64,000 nucleotides of DNA from Gelatoporia subvermispora B (Eukaryota > Basidiomycota > Agaricomycetes > Polyporales > Gelatoporiaceae). Both the position numbers and the translations under genes were made by a program. The stretch spans positions 1,039,234 to 1,103,233 of the forward strand of contig KB445799.1 in the NCBI GenBank assembly GCA_000320605.2. The letters are read 5' to 3'. This document shows, one piece after another, positions 32,664 through 45,570 of this stretch. The notes below the pieces were generated by a model. That model searched no databases. It saw only the letters and a list, made by a program, of their open reading frames with translations, and was not told the DNA's origin. The first letter of the stretch is position 1. Each line of letters opens with the position of its first letter.

Positions 32664-34840
32664 TCACGCAAGGCTACTGGCTGCTCGTACCTCCACCTGT
32701 TGAGCCCGAGCGCCAGAACGAGGAACTATGCGGCACTCAAACGCCTTTGGAGTTCTACGGCTTCAATCAACGAAAGAACTACGTAGATTTCAAGCAACGT
32801 ACCGCCCTATACCCTGCCTGAATTCCTGTACAATTCTTCCACACTCAGGCGGAAAGACGTCAAATGCGGTGAGGATGCTTGCAGTCAGAATGAAGACAGA
32901 ATTTTCAGCTAGATAGCGGCCAGGGCAAATCCTATGATCGCCGCCGTAGTGTTAGTATGTCACTTTGGGGACTGACCTTGGACATACCGACGTCCAAATC
33001 CGAAAATCCACTCTGAAGGGTCTGGGATATAATGAGCCTCATCCAGGAAACGTTCGGGAAGGAATGACTCCGGATCATACTTGTCGTCTGCCTCATACGC
33101 GATGGCCCTATCGGATTTCGATATGCGGTTTGCGTCATCTTGACTAAGATACGAAACTTACCAAACGTTAGGCACAATCGTAGTGTCCTTTGGGATAAAA
33201 TGGCCATTGTATTCATCGTCTTCGAACGTCCGTCTTGGAAGGCCTACATCGGACAGTCATTCAAGATTGCATGGTCGTGATTCAGGTGAGCGTACCCATT
33301 GGAACTGCCGGCTGCCACCTCATTGTCTCCTTGATCACAGCATTTACATACGGTAGGTGCGGACGATCTCCAATTGTAGGTAGTCGGTCCTTCCCGACCA
33401 TGGCGTCGATCTCGGCCTGCGCTTTCAACTGCTTATCGCGATTCAGGGCCATTGCCATTATGAATGTCAGAAATGTGCTAAGGGTCTAGGAGAATGTGTG
33501 AGTACACTGCGCGAGACAGCTCTTGATGGTTCGCACCGTCTCGAACCCAGCTGAGTAAAACATCTCAGATTCCATATGGAGTGTCATTCCAGAGATGGTA
33601 CGCACCCCCGAACATCGTACCCGCAACAAACATAACTCTATGCTCAAACTGAGCATATGTGATGTCATCCGGAGGCGATGACAGCAACGTGTGACTAAGT
33701 GAAGGTAGCGCCGATCCGGCTTTCTGCATCAACGAGGGAAAACTGTATGGGAACTGGTAGAATATGTAGAAAACTAGAATGCGCACCATTTCACGCTTGA
33801 CATGCTCTAGCGGCCTCCGCCTGATACCCATGAACAACTTCTTCGCTTCTCGTGCTTCGCGTTGGAAGGACACCCAGGACGGAGCGTATTTGACTAGTAG
33901 CTCACTCAAAACTCGAGTAGAGGCGCCATAGGAATTATCTATCATGACTCACGCAGTGGGACCAAGTCGCAGAGGTATTTTCCTGGAATGGAGGACTTGG
34001 CAAAGGTATACGCCGCCTTCTCTCCATCAGCGATGTACTGGAATAAATGCTGTTAAGAGGAAAGTGCGCTGAATCATACGAGGCTCACTTCCATCTGTGC
34101 GGGGGAAGCGGGAATCCCATATGTGATAGCAATGATGATCTTCCCGGCGCTCCTAACATAATGTCAGCCTGCTGGCGTTGTTCGCCTGCCTCACTTGGCT
34201 ATCTTACGTGCGCGCAAGGCTCATGAAGTCTTCAGGAGTCTCGAGTAGTCCCTTACAAAGAGAGGCAGCAATGTCTTCCTGCATGTTTTGATACTCCTTT
34301 ACTTGAGTCGGGCTCAGTGCCGTGTGCAGGAGCTTGCGATGTGCGCGCCATTCTTCTCCATACGGCAGCCAAGTAACACCCTACAGCAATATCATGACCA
34401 TTGTCAGATATATCCTCAATGCCATATGAGGTTCGTTGTTACCTGGTTCAGTCCGGCCAATTCTCCGATGAAAACGAAGTTCGGTCGGTTGGAGTACTTG
34501 TGCGCTCGCTTATCAAACAGATCGTTCATAGCTTTCAACGAATTCAGAACGAGGACTCTGCCTCCCCAGCCCCGAAACATGACAAGGTCGCCTGAGTAAG
34601 AGGGTTCTATCAAGAAGGGCTGAGGTATCATGTCTGACACTCACCATACTGTTCTTTGTATCTGGTGAGTGCTCGGGGTGCTTCGTATTGAGCTACTTCG
34701 CGTATGTTCCCAGAAATAAGTTGCCCAGGCGGTCCCGGCGGGAGTGGCAGATGGTTTGACCGCCCGAAGATGCGACCGCAAATAATATACAGACCCAGTG
34801 CAAGACAGATAGTCCATACAACTATTGTCAACATAGCCAT
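32664..34840 (-). CDS. Cytochrome P450 (P450-F)
   Basis: The start at 34840 opens an anchor ([18 protein letters not shown]), the hinge [35 protein letters not shown], the C-helix [38 protein letters not shown], the I-helix AGFET, the K-helix [34 protein letters not shown] and the heme loop [17 protein letters not shown]. The last exon ends [10 protein letters not shown] at 32664. The sequence features ([14 protein letters not shown], a QVKEY C-helix) separate F, G and H from the B-E subfamily. All exons can be joined, so it appears intact. A TATATA box lies about 135 bp upstream. Monooxygenase of unknown substrate. Confidence 0.86.
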
Positions 34841-35097
34841 GTCGCGAGTAGAAGCTGACTACAATCGAGGTGATGGCTAAGGCGTAGACAGACGCAGAAG
34901 ATGCACTCGTGCCATATCCTTGCGCGTGATTTGCTTCGAAAAGGTCTCACACTGTCAGCTTTGCTTAATTGAAGCATATATAGATGAGGCGCTTGTGATT
35001 TAACTCAAGGAGGTACTTAACCTAATGAGGTCCAGGCCCGCCAAATTTCATGAAAACTGAAAATAAGCCGGAAAGTAGTGACCATTTGATGACTACT

Positions 35098-37284
35098 TTA
35101 CACATCACTATTGGAGGCACGAGTATCCACCAGTTTGGCGATAGAGTCAGAGCGCGGAACGATGCGACATTCATATGGTTTTGGGAAGCTTCATAAGGTC
35201 ATATTCAGCACTGTGGTCATCTGTCTACGAGTACAGAAAGAATGCATACCGTACAATGTGCTGAGTAAACTCCATCTTGATTGTTGCGCCATGTTCTGGG
35301 GGAGAGATGTTGAAGACTGCGAGGATTGTGGCTATGTGGATGAAGATAGAGTTGTCGCCCAGATGTTGACCAGGGCATATTCTGATGGGTTCACTATGTC
35401 AATCGTTTGGTGGAATAAAGATTCGTAAAATGTACCTTCGACCAAACCCGAACGCCCATGATCTCGGATCGATGGCCGACTGATCAAGATCCAGGAATCT
35501 ATCTGGAATGAATTCATCCGGGTCATACTTGGCATTTGGAGCGTAGGCAATTGCCCTGCAGACATTCAAGTAAGAGCGAGAGAAACGTTTGATCAAAAGG
35601 ACGCACCAGACATTCGGTAGGATCACCGTGTCTTTGGGAATAAAGTGGCCCTTATAGTAGTCGTCGCATTCGGATCGCCTCGGAACACCTTAGCGAAGGC
35701 AATAGTGTAATTATCAATCGTGTTGCAGCTGAGCTATTGGCTCACCTAGCGGTACCGACGGTTGCCATCTCATGGTCTCTTTCACTACGGCTTCCACGAA
35801 GGGAAGATCCTGGCGGTCCTGCATCGTTGGAAGCCTATCGCTTCCGACGACAGCATCGAGCTCAGCTTGCGCCTTTGTCTGCACGCTAGGATTCAGAGCC
35901 ATGGCCATGATGAACGAGAGGATAGTAGCATAGGTCTGGGGCAACCAAATTAGCACGCGAGCCATACAATGTTTGCCTCAAGTTACCGTCTCCGTGCCAG
36001 CTGGTACATAAATCGACATAAGGCTTATTTGAAAATCTTTATGTTGGACATACCTGAGAATAGGGCGCCGGTTGCCCATAGGAGTTTTCTCTCCAGGTCC
36101 AGCATATCCTCGGGCGGAGATAACAGCATGTTTGGTACCATCGATGGATATGCCAAACATGTTGACTGCGGAAAACATGAACTATGGCACCAGGTCTGAC
36201 ATTGGTACGCATTTACAATGTTTTCTTTCACGTAGTTGAATGGCTTCATCATGGAGTCGAAGAAGAGTTCGCGCCCTCGCCGTGCTTCTTGTTGAAACGG
36301 AGCCCATGCTGGTGCGTGCTTCACTGCCTCCATTGCTCAGTAAAATATCATGCAATAAATATTCGCACAGAACGTACGGAACGGTATTAGATCACACAGA
36401 TATCGTCCTGCGGCAGTAGCCTTAGCGGCAACCTCCATAAAACGCTCGCCTAGTAGTAAGTACTAAGGCATGCGACTTGAGTAACCCCTACACAACCTAC
36501 CAGTCAATCGCTTACCTCAGTCTGTGCCGGTCCCGTTGGGATGCCATATAGAACGCCAAGTACCACTCTGCCGGCACTTCTAAGCCCAGGGGTCAGGTCA
36601 TCCTAATAACCACAGTTGCCATGAGATAGCTCACATTCGGACAAGAGTGAAAAAGTCCTGCGGTGCTTCGAGAAGCCCTTTTGCAAGCACCGCAGCAATG
36701 CTCTCCTGCATCTCACAGAACTGCTTGACCTGGGAACGACCGAGAACTGTATGCGCCAATTTTCGGTGAGCACGCCACTCCTCTCCGTGCTGCAGATAGA
36801 CGGTGCCCTGGATGGATGGACGTCAATAACGTAACAATAGTTATGCCTCCAACGCACATCTTTCATGCCCATGAGTTCTCCGCCAAATACAGAATGTGGT
36901 CGATGAGAAAACGTGCTCCCTCGCTTGTCCAGCAGATCGTTCATGGCCTGTAGTGAATTAAGGACCAAAATCTTGCTACCGAAACCATAGAACATGACGA
37001 GATCGCCTGCCCCACCGTCATTTTATATTCTCAAAGACATGTGAGTATCAAGGCGTACCGTATTGTTCTCGAAAACGAGTCAGCGCTCTGGGTGATTCGT
37101 ATTGAGCAATTTCCTGAATATTCCCAACGAAAGGTTTTCCCGGAGGCCCGGGAGGATACGGCAAGCCCTTTGACCGCTTCTGATGTCGGTATCGCCTCAA
37201 AACCAGAGAAAGCGCGATGAGGGCAAGAAACCCCAGGCGGAAGCTCAATGGCAGTTCATGAAAAGCTACCGTAAACATTTGCAT
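35098..37284 (-). CDS. Cytochrome P450 (P450-G)
   Basis: The first ATG in frame is at 37284. The anchor [20 protein letters not shown] is followed by [77 protein letters not shown], the I-helix [45 protein letters not shown] and [16 protein letters not shown], ending [11 protein letters not shown]...ASNSDV at 35098. PDRF replaces the common PERF, a tolerated change. The exon order matches P450-F and P450-H, which are tandem on the same strand. Appears intact. ER monooxygenase with unknown substrate. Confidence 0.86.
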
Positions 37285-38516
37285 CACACTATGTGATCAG
37301 CCAGCGGAGTATAGAGGTAGGATGGGGCAAAAGCTTAGATAGCGGATTACGACGGTCCGCGCACGAGATGCATAACTTATATGCCTGGCGAAAGTCTCAT
37401 ATTACTACATTTAGATCAGTTCGCTGAGGGTTTATCAACCCGCTACCTCTTGGGCGAGCCTCTGGGGTGAGGCGCTGGGACAATTGTGATCCCCGCGGGC
37501 CTCTCTGACACGATAAAGGCACGGTAATGTCCGACAATTCCCTTGCTGAGTCGCACTTGTGTGCTAGTCTTTGCCAATAGATGCTTGAGTGCTACCAAAT
37601 GGGGTCGTGCGGTATGGCTGACCGTAATAGCGGCGATACAGGGTATCTGGACCTGGTCATTCTTGGATCTTTCGGGATCACGGTGCCACGCACTGAATCA
37701 CTGATCAGCCAACAAAGTGGGTGTATGGGTTACAAACCTTGCAATGAGCGGCTAGCTTGAGGAAACATACCGAGGGCACGATCACTTGCAGCTCCAAACG
37801 GCCGGCTTCTCATATACAACGTGGGAATTTTGACTGTACGTAGCCTGTTTTGCAAGGTATTCGGCCTATCTCGGCACAGGGTGCAGTCAATTGCGTCAAT
37901 GAGGCCGCTACAAAGACAGATCTACTACGACACCAGTCAACAATGGACTACCACGCAGTGACAGAAACGTCACGTGCGATGACATCTGCCAAACAGCGTT
38001 AACAGTGCTCAGTTCCGCAGTGTTCCTTGCCGCCAGGCCGAACCCACAGAGCGCTAGGTCTGTCCGTGCGGATCGCGATCGGGAGACATCCAACTCCGTC
38101 TTTAGAGCATCCAATCGAAATGGAGGCGTCGATGCCCCGAAGGTGTCATACCGGAGTCCGTTCTGCAAAGCTTCTCCGAGCGCTCCCATGGACAATGAGA
38201 ACGAGCGCGCTCAAAGTAGTATTGTGCCCGCACTTCGAAATATGTACTACATTGAAATTTCAAAGCCGCTGGAAGAGCAGGAATTAGTCTCAAGTATGGG
38301 ATGAAACAAATATTCACAAGAGGAGTATCACTTTCAAAACGAATATCCAGATGAGGGGGTAGGCTTGACCGTCAGACCCCACGCGTCCAAGATGCCCAAG
38401 CCATGAGGCCTAAGGTTTACCATTGCCCGAACAATGCCCACTACCCCACATCTTGACATACTGACAGGCTGACCGTAATATAGATTCCGAAATAACGACT
38501 CCACGCAACTGGCATG
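37285..38516. other. Intergenic between P450-G and P450-H
   Basis: Holds the P450-G promoter. The overlapping open frames on opposite strands at about 37908-38317 have no recognised domain, and I do not annotate them as genes. Confidence 0.45.
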
Positions 38517-40725
38517 TCAGGCAACGCTGAGGGCGGCCCTCGTCTCGACGAAGTGAACCTTCGCCTCCGAGCGGGGAACAATGCGGCACTTGAAAGGCTC
38601 CGGGTTACTGTGCGTGGGGAGTGAAGTCATGTATTCAGAAGAGTTATGGCTGATACATACCGCACAAGGTGCTGAGTGAACTCTGGCTTCAATTCTCCGT
38701 CCGCAGAAATGTCGAAGACCGTGAGCAGAGTGGCTATCATGATAAACACGGAGTTTTCGCCCATGTGTCGACCGGGGCATATTCTGGGACAAACTAATAA
38801 GCGTGCGAGCTGACTCTGACTGGATCACAAGGCATGGCGTACCGCCGCCCGAATCCAAATGCCCATAAGGCTGGGTCCGCCGTAGGTTGGGTGAGATCGA
38901 GGAAGCGCTCAGGAAGAAAGGCTTCTGGATCGTATTTTGAGTTGGGTTCGTAAGCAATCGCCCTGAGATCCGAAAATACTCAGCCTCTTTCCACCTAGTG
39001 TAGAGCAGACACCACCCACCACACATTCGGCATCACCACCGTGTCTTTCGGGATGAAGTAGTCGCGGTAGAAGTCGTCCTCTGCTACACGCCTCGGGACG
39101 CCTACAAGGGCGCTGATTAAGCTCAACGCCCACGCACTGAACGGATATGTACTGACTCAGGGGAAGAGCTGGCTGCCACCGCATGGTTTCCTTGATGACA
39201 GCCTCGACATAAGGGAGGCTGCCCCGGTCATAGATCGTGGGTAAGCGATCGACACCGATAACGGCGTCGACTTCAGCCTGGGCTAGCTTTTGCTTTTCGG
39301 GATAGAGCGCCATTGCAAGAATGAATGACAAGGTCGTGGCATATGTCTACCACACTGGTTAGTTCTGAAGATTATGTAGGCAAGGGGGTCTCACTGTCTC
39401 CACACCCGCTGCAACCTATTTCAGTAAGTTCAAGATTGAAGGACGCAATCAACTTACCCGCGAACATACTCCCCGAGACCCATTTAATACGTCGCTCGAG
39501 ATCAGTCACGTCGTCAGGAGGTGCCATTAGCAAGTTCCTGACAAGGGAAGGCAGCGAAATCCCGGCCTCCTGCAGAAGTGGTCAATGTCACGACTCAACC
39601 GCACAGAGCATTGCGCTTTACTCACCATATCTTGTTTCACTTGTTCAACCGGCGTATATAGCAACTCATTCATCCTCCTCCTCCCTTCGGCTGCCTCTCG
39701 CCGGAAGCTCATCCACGATGGAGCGTACTTCACTGACGTCCACGATCACAAATCAGGACGCCGACACCATGCGCTATTACAGACAGCAGGCACTTACAGA
39801 TAGGGAGGAAGTCGCATAGGTATTTTCCTGGAATCGCAGCTTTACCTGCTATTTCGAGGAAGCGCTCGCCTATCAAAGTACACTGATACAAACATGGGTT
39901 GATTTGCTCGGGGTTCATAGAATAAAACTGACTTCAGTTTGAGCTTGCGAAGCTGGGATTCCATAGGTCACTGCTATAATAATCCTGCCAGATATCCTGT
40001 TGTTGGTCACAGTCGCGAGTGAGCTGCATTTTCGCTTTAAGATGAGAGGATTCGATGGAAGTCTCACATTCGGACATGCTCAAAGAAGTCCTCAGGAGAC
40101 TCTATCAGACACTGTGCAAGAGAAGTCGCCAGGTCTTCCTGCATCGTGTGGTACTGCTTAACCTGTGCAGGATTTAGCGCAGCGTGGGCCAATTTGCGAT
40201 GCGCACGCCACTCGTCCGCATACGGCAAAAATACCATGCTCTACGTACTCAGCTTTACAAGGCTGTAATATGAACGAAGTAGCGGACTCACGTCGCGCAT
40301 CCCCATCAGCTCTCCGCCAAAGATAGTATCAGGTCGATGCGAGTACTTCGAGGAGCGCTTGTCGAGCAGGTCGAACACGGCTTGCAAGGAGTTCAGCACG
40401 AGAACTTTGTTCCCGAGGCCTCGTAGCATCATCACATCGCCTAGATACCAGTCAGCAACACGCAACACAGACGGAGGTCGAGGGCCATGATACTGCCATA
40501 CTCGTCCTTGTACCGTGCTAGCGCGCGTGCTGTTTCGTGCTGAGTCAATTCGAGAAGGCTTCCTACGAGCGGCTTTCCTCTTGGCCCTGGTGGCAGCGAA
40601 AGACCTCTTGACCGGTCTTTATACGAAAACCTGCGTAGTACGAACAGTGCAAGAAGAGCCAAGACGACAGCATATTGCACTTGAGATGAAAGCAGCAATG
40701 AACGGAGGTAAAACGGAGTCGCCAT
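38517..40725 (-). CDS. Cytochrome P450 (P450-H)
   Basis: The start at 40725 gives an anchor ([18 protein letters not shown]), [76 protein letters not shown], the I-helix [45 protein letters not shown] and [16 protein letters not shown], ending [12 protein letters not shown] and a stop at 38517. PPGPRGKP differs from the PPGPPGxP of its neighbours. It is most similar to G. The tandem F-G-H array with the same strand and exon pattern indicates local duplication. Appears intact. Monooxygenase of unknown substrate. Confidence 0.86.
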
Positions 40726-41709
40726 CAAAGCCCTGAATATCCCGCTGCAGCAAATTCCTACTACAGTGGCTGAAGAGGAAGAGGAGTTGAGTTGTGCGCG
40801 TCGCGGTAGCACGGCACACCGTCCAAATTGCCCGGCATGTCAGAGTCTGTATTCATAGCATGCTTCCGGTCATTTTAGGATATCCGTTCACACTAGATAT
40901 CAGAAGTGCCACGTTTCGACTATATCGGTGAGCCGCGAATGTGTCAACCGAGTGGTCGCCGGTCAATATCAATTCTCACAACTCGGCTGGACCTGGGCCT
41001 GAGGCTGAGATCCGCAGACGTCGCTAGCATTGACTCTGGCCTGAACCGAGTACGACCTGGCAGGTCGCAGCGACACGACTTAGAAATTCGAAAACATAAG
41101 TTTCTTGTTCCTCATATATTCCGGTGATGTAAAGTGTTGCAACAGATTGAGGAGACTCCGAGACAATTTGCAGCGGGCAACTAGTTTACTCACCAGCATG
41201 GCACGTGTCATCAGCCTCCTGCTGTTACTCAAACACCGTGATGTCTCTCAGCATTCGTCCGGAATCTCCTCTTGTTGAAGAATATGAGGTTCCTTGTGGG
41301 TAGCTGTAGCGTGACTACTGCTCTCTGACAAGGAATTGCGATAGATGGCGCGAGGAATTGACAGTGGTGCAGCGCCCGGCACAAAATCAGGTACACTGTA
41401 TCTGCGTACCTGCCCAGGCGTCTAGTAACGCGGCTGTGCCAGCGGCATTTACGGCCGCAGCGCCGCCATCGAAGGATTCGCATTTTCGCTGCCAACACAA
41501 TTGTTGCACCCATATGCCATTTTTCTTGTGTCTTATCCTTGAGCCTATTGTTGTATTCGACCCTTAATCTCGCTGCATTCTAACACCAGCTCTCGTTCTG
41601 CGTCAAGCTGCGGCGGCCAGCCTCGAGGCGACTTCAAGGCTCAACGCGTTCCAGAATCCGACATTGCCGTCTGGCTTAGGTTGAACAGCGCGCAACGATA
41701 AGCAGCGGC
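40726..41709. other. Intergenic between P450-H and the SET pseudogene
   Basis: No gene recognised. P450-H and the SET gene diverge from here. Confidence 0.45.
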
Positions 41710-43016
41710 ATGCGGCACGGATTCCTACTTTCCACGAGCCAGGAAGCTGGATCGTCCCGGGATGCGTCAAACCCGCCGAAAGCTAGATTGTCGCGTAGCG
41801 GGAGGACTGTAGTAGTGCCAATTCCTTGCCATCCTCACGAGTCACGATCGGAACCCCCAGCTATAGGCAAGTTAACCCCGGAGATGACACACATCATCGT
41901 GTCCGTGATCCCCCAGTCCTCGCACGTATTCCCAGATCCCGATATGTACACCGTCGTTATATTCTTCAAGGGGCAAAAAAAAGCTGCTAGCACTTCCAGG
42001 ATTTCCTGCTTCATTCATGACGCCCACTCCACCTGTGTATCGAATCCAGCCCGCAGGCGGGCGGTTCAAGGTGCTTGGAATGTTTGCCACAAGCGACCTG
42101 AATATTGGCGACTTGATCGTGCGCGAACGCGCGCTGCTCATCACCACGCAGTACATCCCGCCGGGACCGGATGGACGCGCCAACTCTCATGCTTTCGATA
42201 TCGCTGTTCACCAACAGATGGATCACGTGCGGCGTACCTCGCGCTAAGCAGCGTATTCCCCGAACAGTCACGGACGCTGGGCGTCCTAAACACAAACTCC
42301 CTCTACATCGGGACACTTCCCGGATACGACGGCGCGTGCGGGGGCGTCTTCAACGACATATCCTGAATCAACCACAGGTCCATCTAGTTCTCAGGATCCG
42401 CCGCTCGCGCCGCCGACATACCTGCTCACTGATAGTTGCCGTCCCAACGCGATATTCTGGTGGGATCTTCAGAGCTTCAGCGGTCAAGTCCGTGCACTCG
42501 CGCCCATCCGCGCAGGCGGAAAGGTCGTCCTCGCCTATGTTAACATGTGGCCCCCGCGCGCCGCACGTCAGGCGGCGCTCCTCAACAAATACCGCTTCCG
42601 CTGCGGGTGCGGCGCGTGTACTCTCACCGGCGCCTACGCGCGGTATAGCGACTTCAACGCCGCGCGCTCATCGCGATGCAATTCGCGGACGATCTCGAGG
42701 AGCATGCGACAGTCGCGGACATTTTTGCATGGGCGGGCACCCCACACTTCCGGATCGCATACTTGTCGACGCAGCAGAGCTGTGGCTAACTTGGCTATTG
42801 GGCGAGCGTGAGATGGAGGAGCGACTGACGCGTGTGGTCTTCTCGCGCTTGTGCAAGGTGTACGCTGCATTGGAGGATAAAGAGGCTGTTCAAAAGTCCG
42901 CAAGGCAGGCAGCAGCGTACGAGACTGCGTGGCTGGGTCACGATGGCGGCTGGCTCGCTGTGGCTGCTGCACTACGTGGGACAGCTTGGTGGGGTCTCAG
43001 GAGGGGTACTAATTAA
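41710..43016 (+). pseudogene. SET-domain methyltransferase-like gene with several frame breaks
   Basis: The N-terminal part is open from MRHGFLLSTS. The SET region follows as RIQPAGGRFKVLGMFATSDL, NIGDLIVRERALLI, LGVLNTNSLYIG, GGVFNDIS-INH, SCRPNAIFWWDL, LAPIRAGGKVVLAYV and the post-SET-like YRFRCGCGACTL. These blocks lie in different frames. Breaks occur at an A8 run (41975-41982, before LALPGFPASF), near 42225, at TGA 42364-42366 replacing the arginine of the ISRINHS motif (CGA to TGA), near 42660 and near 42770 before ELWLTWLLGEREMEERL. SET proteins methylate lysines, and the NHSCRPN block normally builds the cofactor site. The number of lesions argues for a true pseudogene. Confidence 0.82.
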
Positions 43017-43158
43017 CAAAGTCGCAACGTAATACGTTGTCCTCTGAAACGAAGGGGTTGTAGTCAAAGGCAACCTTTGCATGCGGGAATGATATGTCGT
43101 AGATAGGCCATCATTATTGTCAGATGACACCTTCCCTTCGGCTGATTCACCCAAACTC

Positions 43159-44544
43159 TCACGTGCCACCCTGTAGCAACCACCTGAGGCCCTCCTTGAA
43201 ATCTTTATCGAACTTCTTGGCACTCTTGCTTTCCGGTGCATGGATAGAAAAACCGTGTCCAACACCAGGGTATCTGGAATTCATTGATGAGCATACTAGT
43301 CCCCCCATCACTCGTGGACTCGGACTGACACCTCCAATTTCGTCTTGACGCCGTCCTCTCGGAAAAGTCTTTCATATAAGAGACCTTCGTCGCGTACCGG
43401 GTCTATACCGCAAATTTGAACGTATGCTGGCGCAAGGCCGATGTGCGACGAATATAACAGTGGGGAACATTCCGGGTCTGTAGCAGGACCTGCATATTTC
43501 TCTGGTAAGCAACATAAGTGCCGCACGTTTCTCAGTGATATTGATTACATACTGTACGTCTCGATCATGTGCGCCTTGGCGAGTAACCTGGGATCCCCGG
43601 ATGTCTCTAGCGATAATAACTCATGCATATACCTGCATTTGGTGAGCGAATGCCCCTTGCGTGTCAGGTATATGTTGACCTTTCGGGATAGCCCTCAGGA
43701 TGGCATGTGAGAGGCATTTGGAGCAGCTGTCCGGTAACTCTTTGCCCCTCGAAGAAAGGATCGTTCAGAGCTCGATGCGCCATGACGGTGGCGAGGTTTG
43801 CGCCTGCGGAGGACCCAGTGACGAGGAAGCCCTTGGAGAGGTCCGCGGAGAGTAAAGCGGTATGCTCTGCGGCCTTTCCATCATCCGCGTGGTCGTTAGC
43901 TCTTTTATGATGGTAACTTCAAGGATACAGGGCTTACCCATTTTAGAGCGGTGTACGCATCATTGAGCCCAGTTGGCCATGGGTGTTCTGGAGCGAGTCT
44001 AAATTTCAATTCAGATCAACGTGATGAACTCATCTAAGATTGGAGATACCTGTAATCGACATTTACTACAACGATCTGCAATTCGACGCAAAGCGTCCTC
44101 AAGAGCAGGTCGTCCATATCAAGAGGACCAAATATGAAGCCTATATGTATCCATCAAACGCTGCATCGTCGGGATGTTGAAGACTAGCGAACCTCCACCA
44201 TGTGTCCAGAGCATCAGAGGGAACGTCCTGTCATCTGGACCTGCTGGAGTGGGAATCGCGCATCTGACCGTGATCTCACCTCCCTCCACGGTTATCCGAT
44301 GATCTTGCACACTGTACTGGGAATCTGGGCGCCCATAAGCTAACTTTGTCAGAAGTAGTCTAAAACTGAGCTAACCATGTGGAAGAAAAGGCCTCGCAGC
44401 TTTTCTGGCCCTGACAACTATCAGGTTGTCGAAAGCAATCCTGGCGGATGGTATATCAGTTGGGACGGGTCCAGCGCCAGGCATCTTGTCCAATTCATTC
44501 GCAACCTCAGGGTCAGGGATGTCCAGGTCCTCTCTCCCAGGCAT
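43159..44544 (-). CDS. HSL-type alpha/beta-hydrolase (esterase 1)
   Basis: The start at 44544 gives LDIPDPEVANELDKM, followed by ITVEGGEITVRCAIPTP, then the oxyanion-hole motif HGGGFIFGPLDMDD (spliced), IVVVNVDYRLAPEHPWP, the nucleophile elbow VTGSSAGANLATVMAHRA, DPFFEGQRVTGQLLQMP, ECSPLL, the acid segment QICGIDPVRDEGLLYERL and the histidine segment RYPGVGHGFSIHAPESKS, ending WLLQGGT. The family (hormone-sensitive-lipase/GDXG type) hydrolyses short acyl or carboxyl esters through a Ser-Asp-His triad. No signal peptide is seen, so it is probably cytosolic. It is one of three tandem paralogues. A TATATA patch about 160 bp upstream may be its core promoter. Intact by eye. Confidence 0.85.
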
Positions 44545-45570
44545 TCTGGTGCAAAACGCTACAGTAAAATGACGAGGCTGAACGGCTCGCGGTGCTGTAA
44601 TCACAGAGGCAGAGATAGCACTGAGTACCACTTAGATCCCTAAAAGATGATACGCGTCAATTTGCCGCTCCAGAGCTCTGTAACGTGAGCAGATGACGAT
44701 CAGTCCATATATATCCATGGGCGTTTCGTACTGTTCACTCCCGAGTCGCTTCACGTGAGAGCTCAGCGCATAACCCGAACAGAGAGAAATACTAGGCCTC
44801 AAAATCTGTCCCCATGTTCATTTGATAGAAAAACATGTATATCACTGAGTGAGACGCTGGTACAATCGAGCGACACAGAACGTCGATATATAGAGGAGAA
44901 AGATTTCGACCACAATTTCTGCGACTCTAGTATGTGCTTGAACATACGCAGCTAATTCCAACATGATGGGTGACTATCACGCAAGGCCGAAAAACCGCGG
45001 GCCAGTGGCACGCTGTATATAATGATATTGTTCGTATGAGGTGCGCGACCGCACACGCAGGTCGCGACGCAGAAATTTGGGAAGCTTGGTGACGCTGACG
45101 GCAATTTGTGAGCTCAGTGTCGAGTCATTATGAAGTGCGCAAACACATGGTCTCATGTGTTCAAAGCCACTGATCACTAACCCGAGACAACCGCCAGGAG
45201 ATCTGCACCCGCACACTCCTGGACGAGGTGAGCGTGATAGTTAGGGGAGCTCTTCATGATAAGCTCGCGTGCCAGTGAACATGTCTGGCAACTACATCGA
45301 ATGGCAATAAAATCATTTCGAAATGACTTGCAGAAGAGGAGATGCTAGAATTAACTTGGAGCTTACAGACAACTCAAGAGACAATGAAGACAGGAGCGCT
45401 CCGAGTCTCTTCAGACCCCAGACACGTGCTGCATAGCGACCGTGACGGAAACGGCGGGGTTTTGCGACCCCGTCTCTATGCTATTGCTGCTGACGCTGGA
45501 GAACCTTCAGTACAACTACATCCGAATTGAGAGTTACGCGATGGGAGAACCTGGTGCACTATATTCTCCC
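44545..45570. other. Intergenic between esterases 1 and 2
   Basis: Holds the esterase 1 promoter (CATATATATCC near 44705). No other gene recognised. Confidence 0.45.

Noticed and set aside
37908..38317. Antisense pair of open frames between P450-G and P450-H
   Set aside because: No domain, and their overlap suggests GC-rich chance frames.
15352..40725. Secondary-metabolite cluster call
   Set aside because: No terpene synthase, PKS, NRPS, prenyltransferase or cluster regulator is visible in the window.
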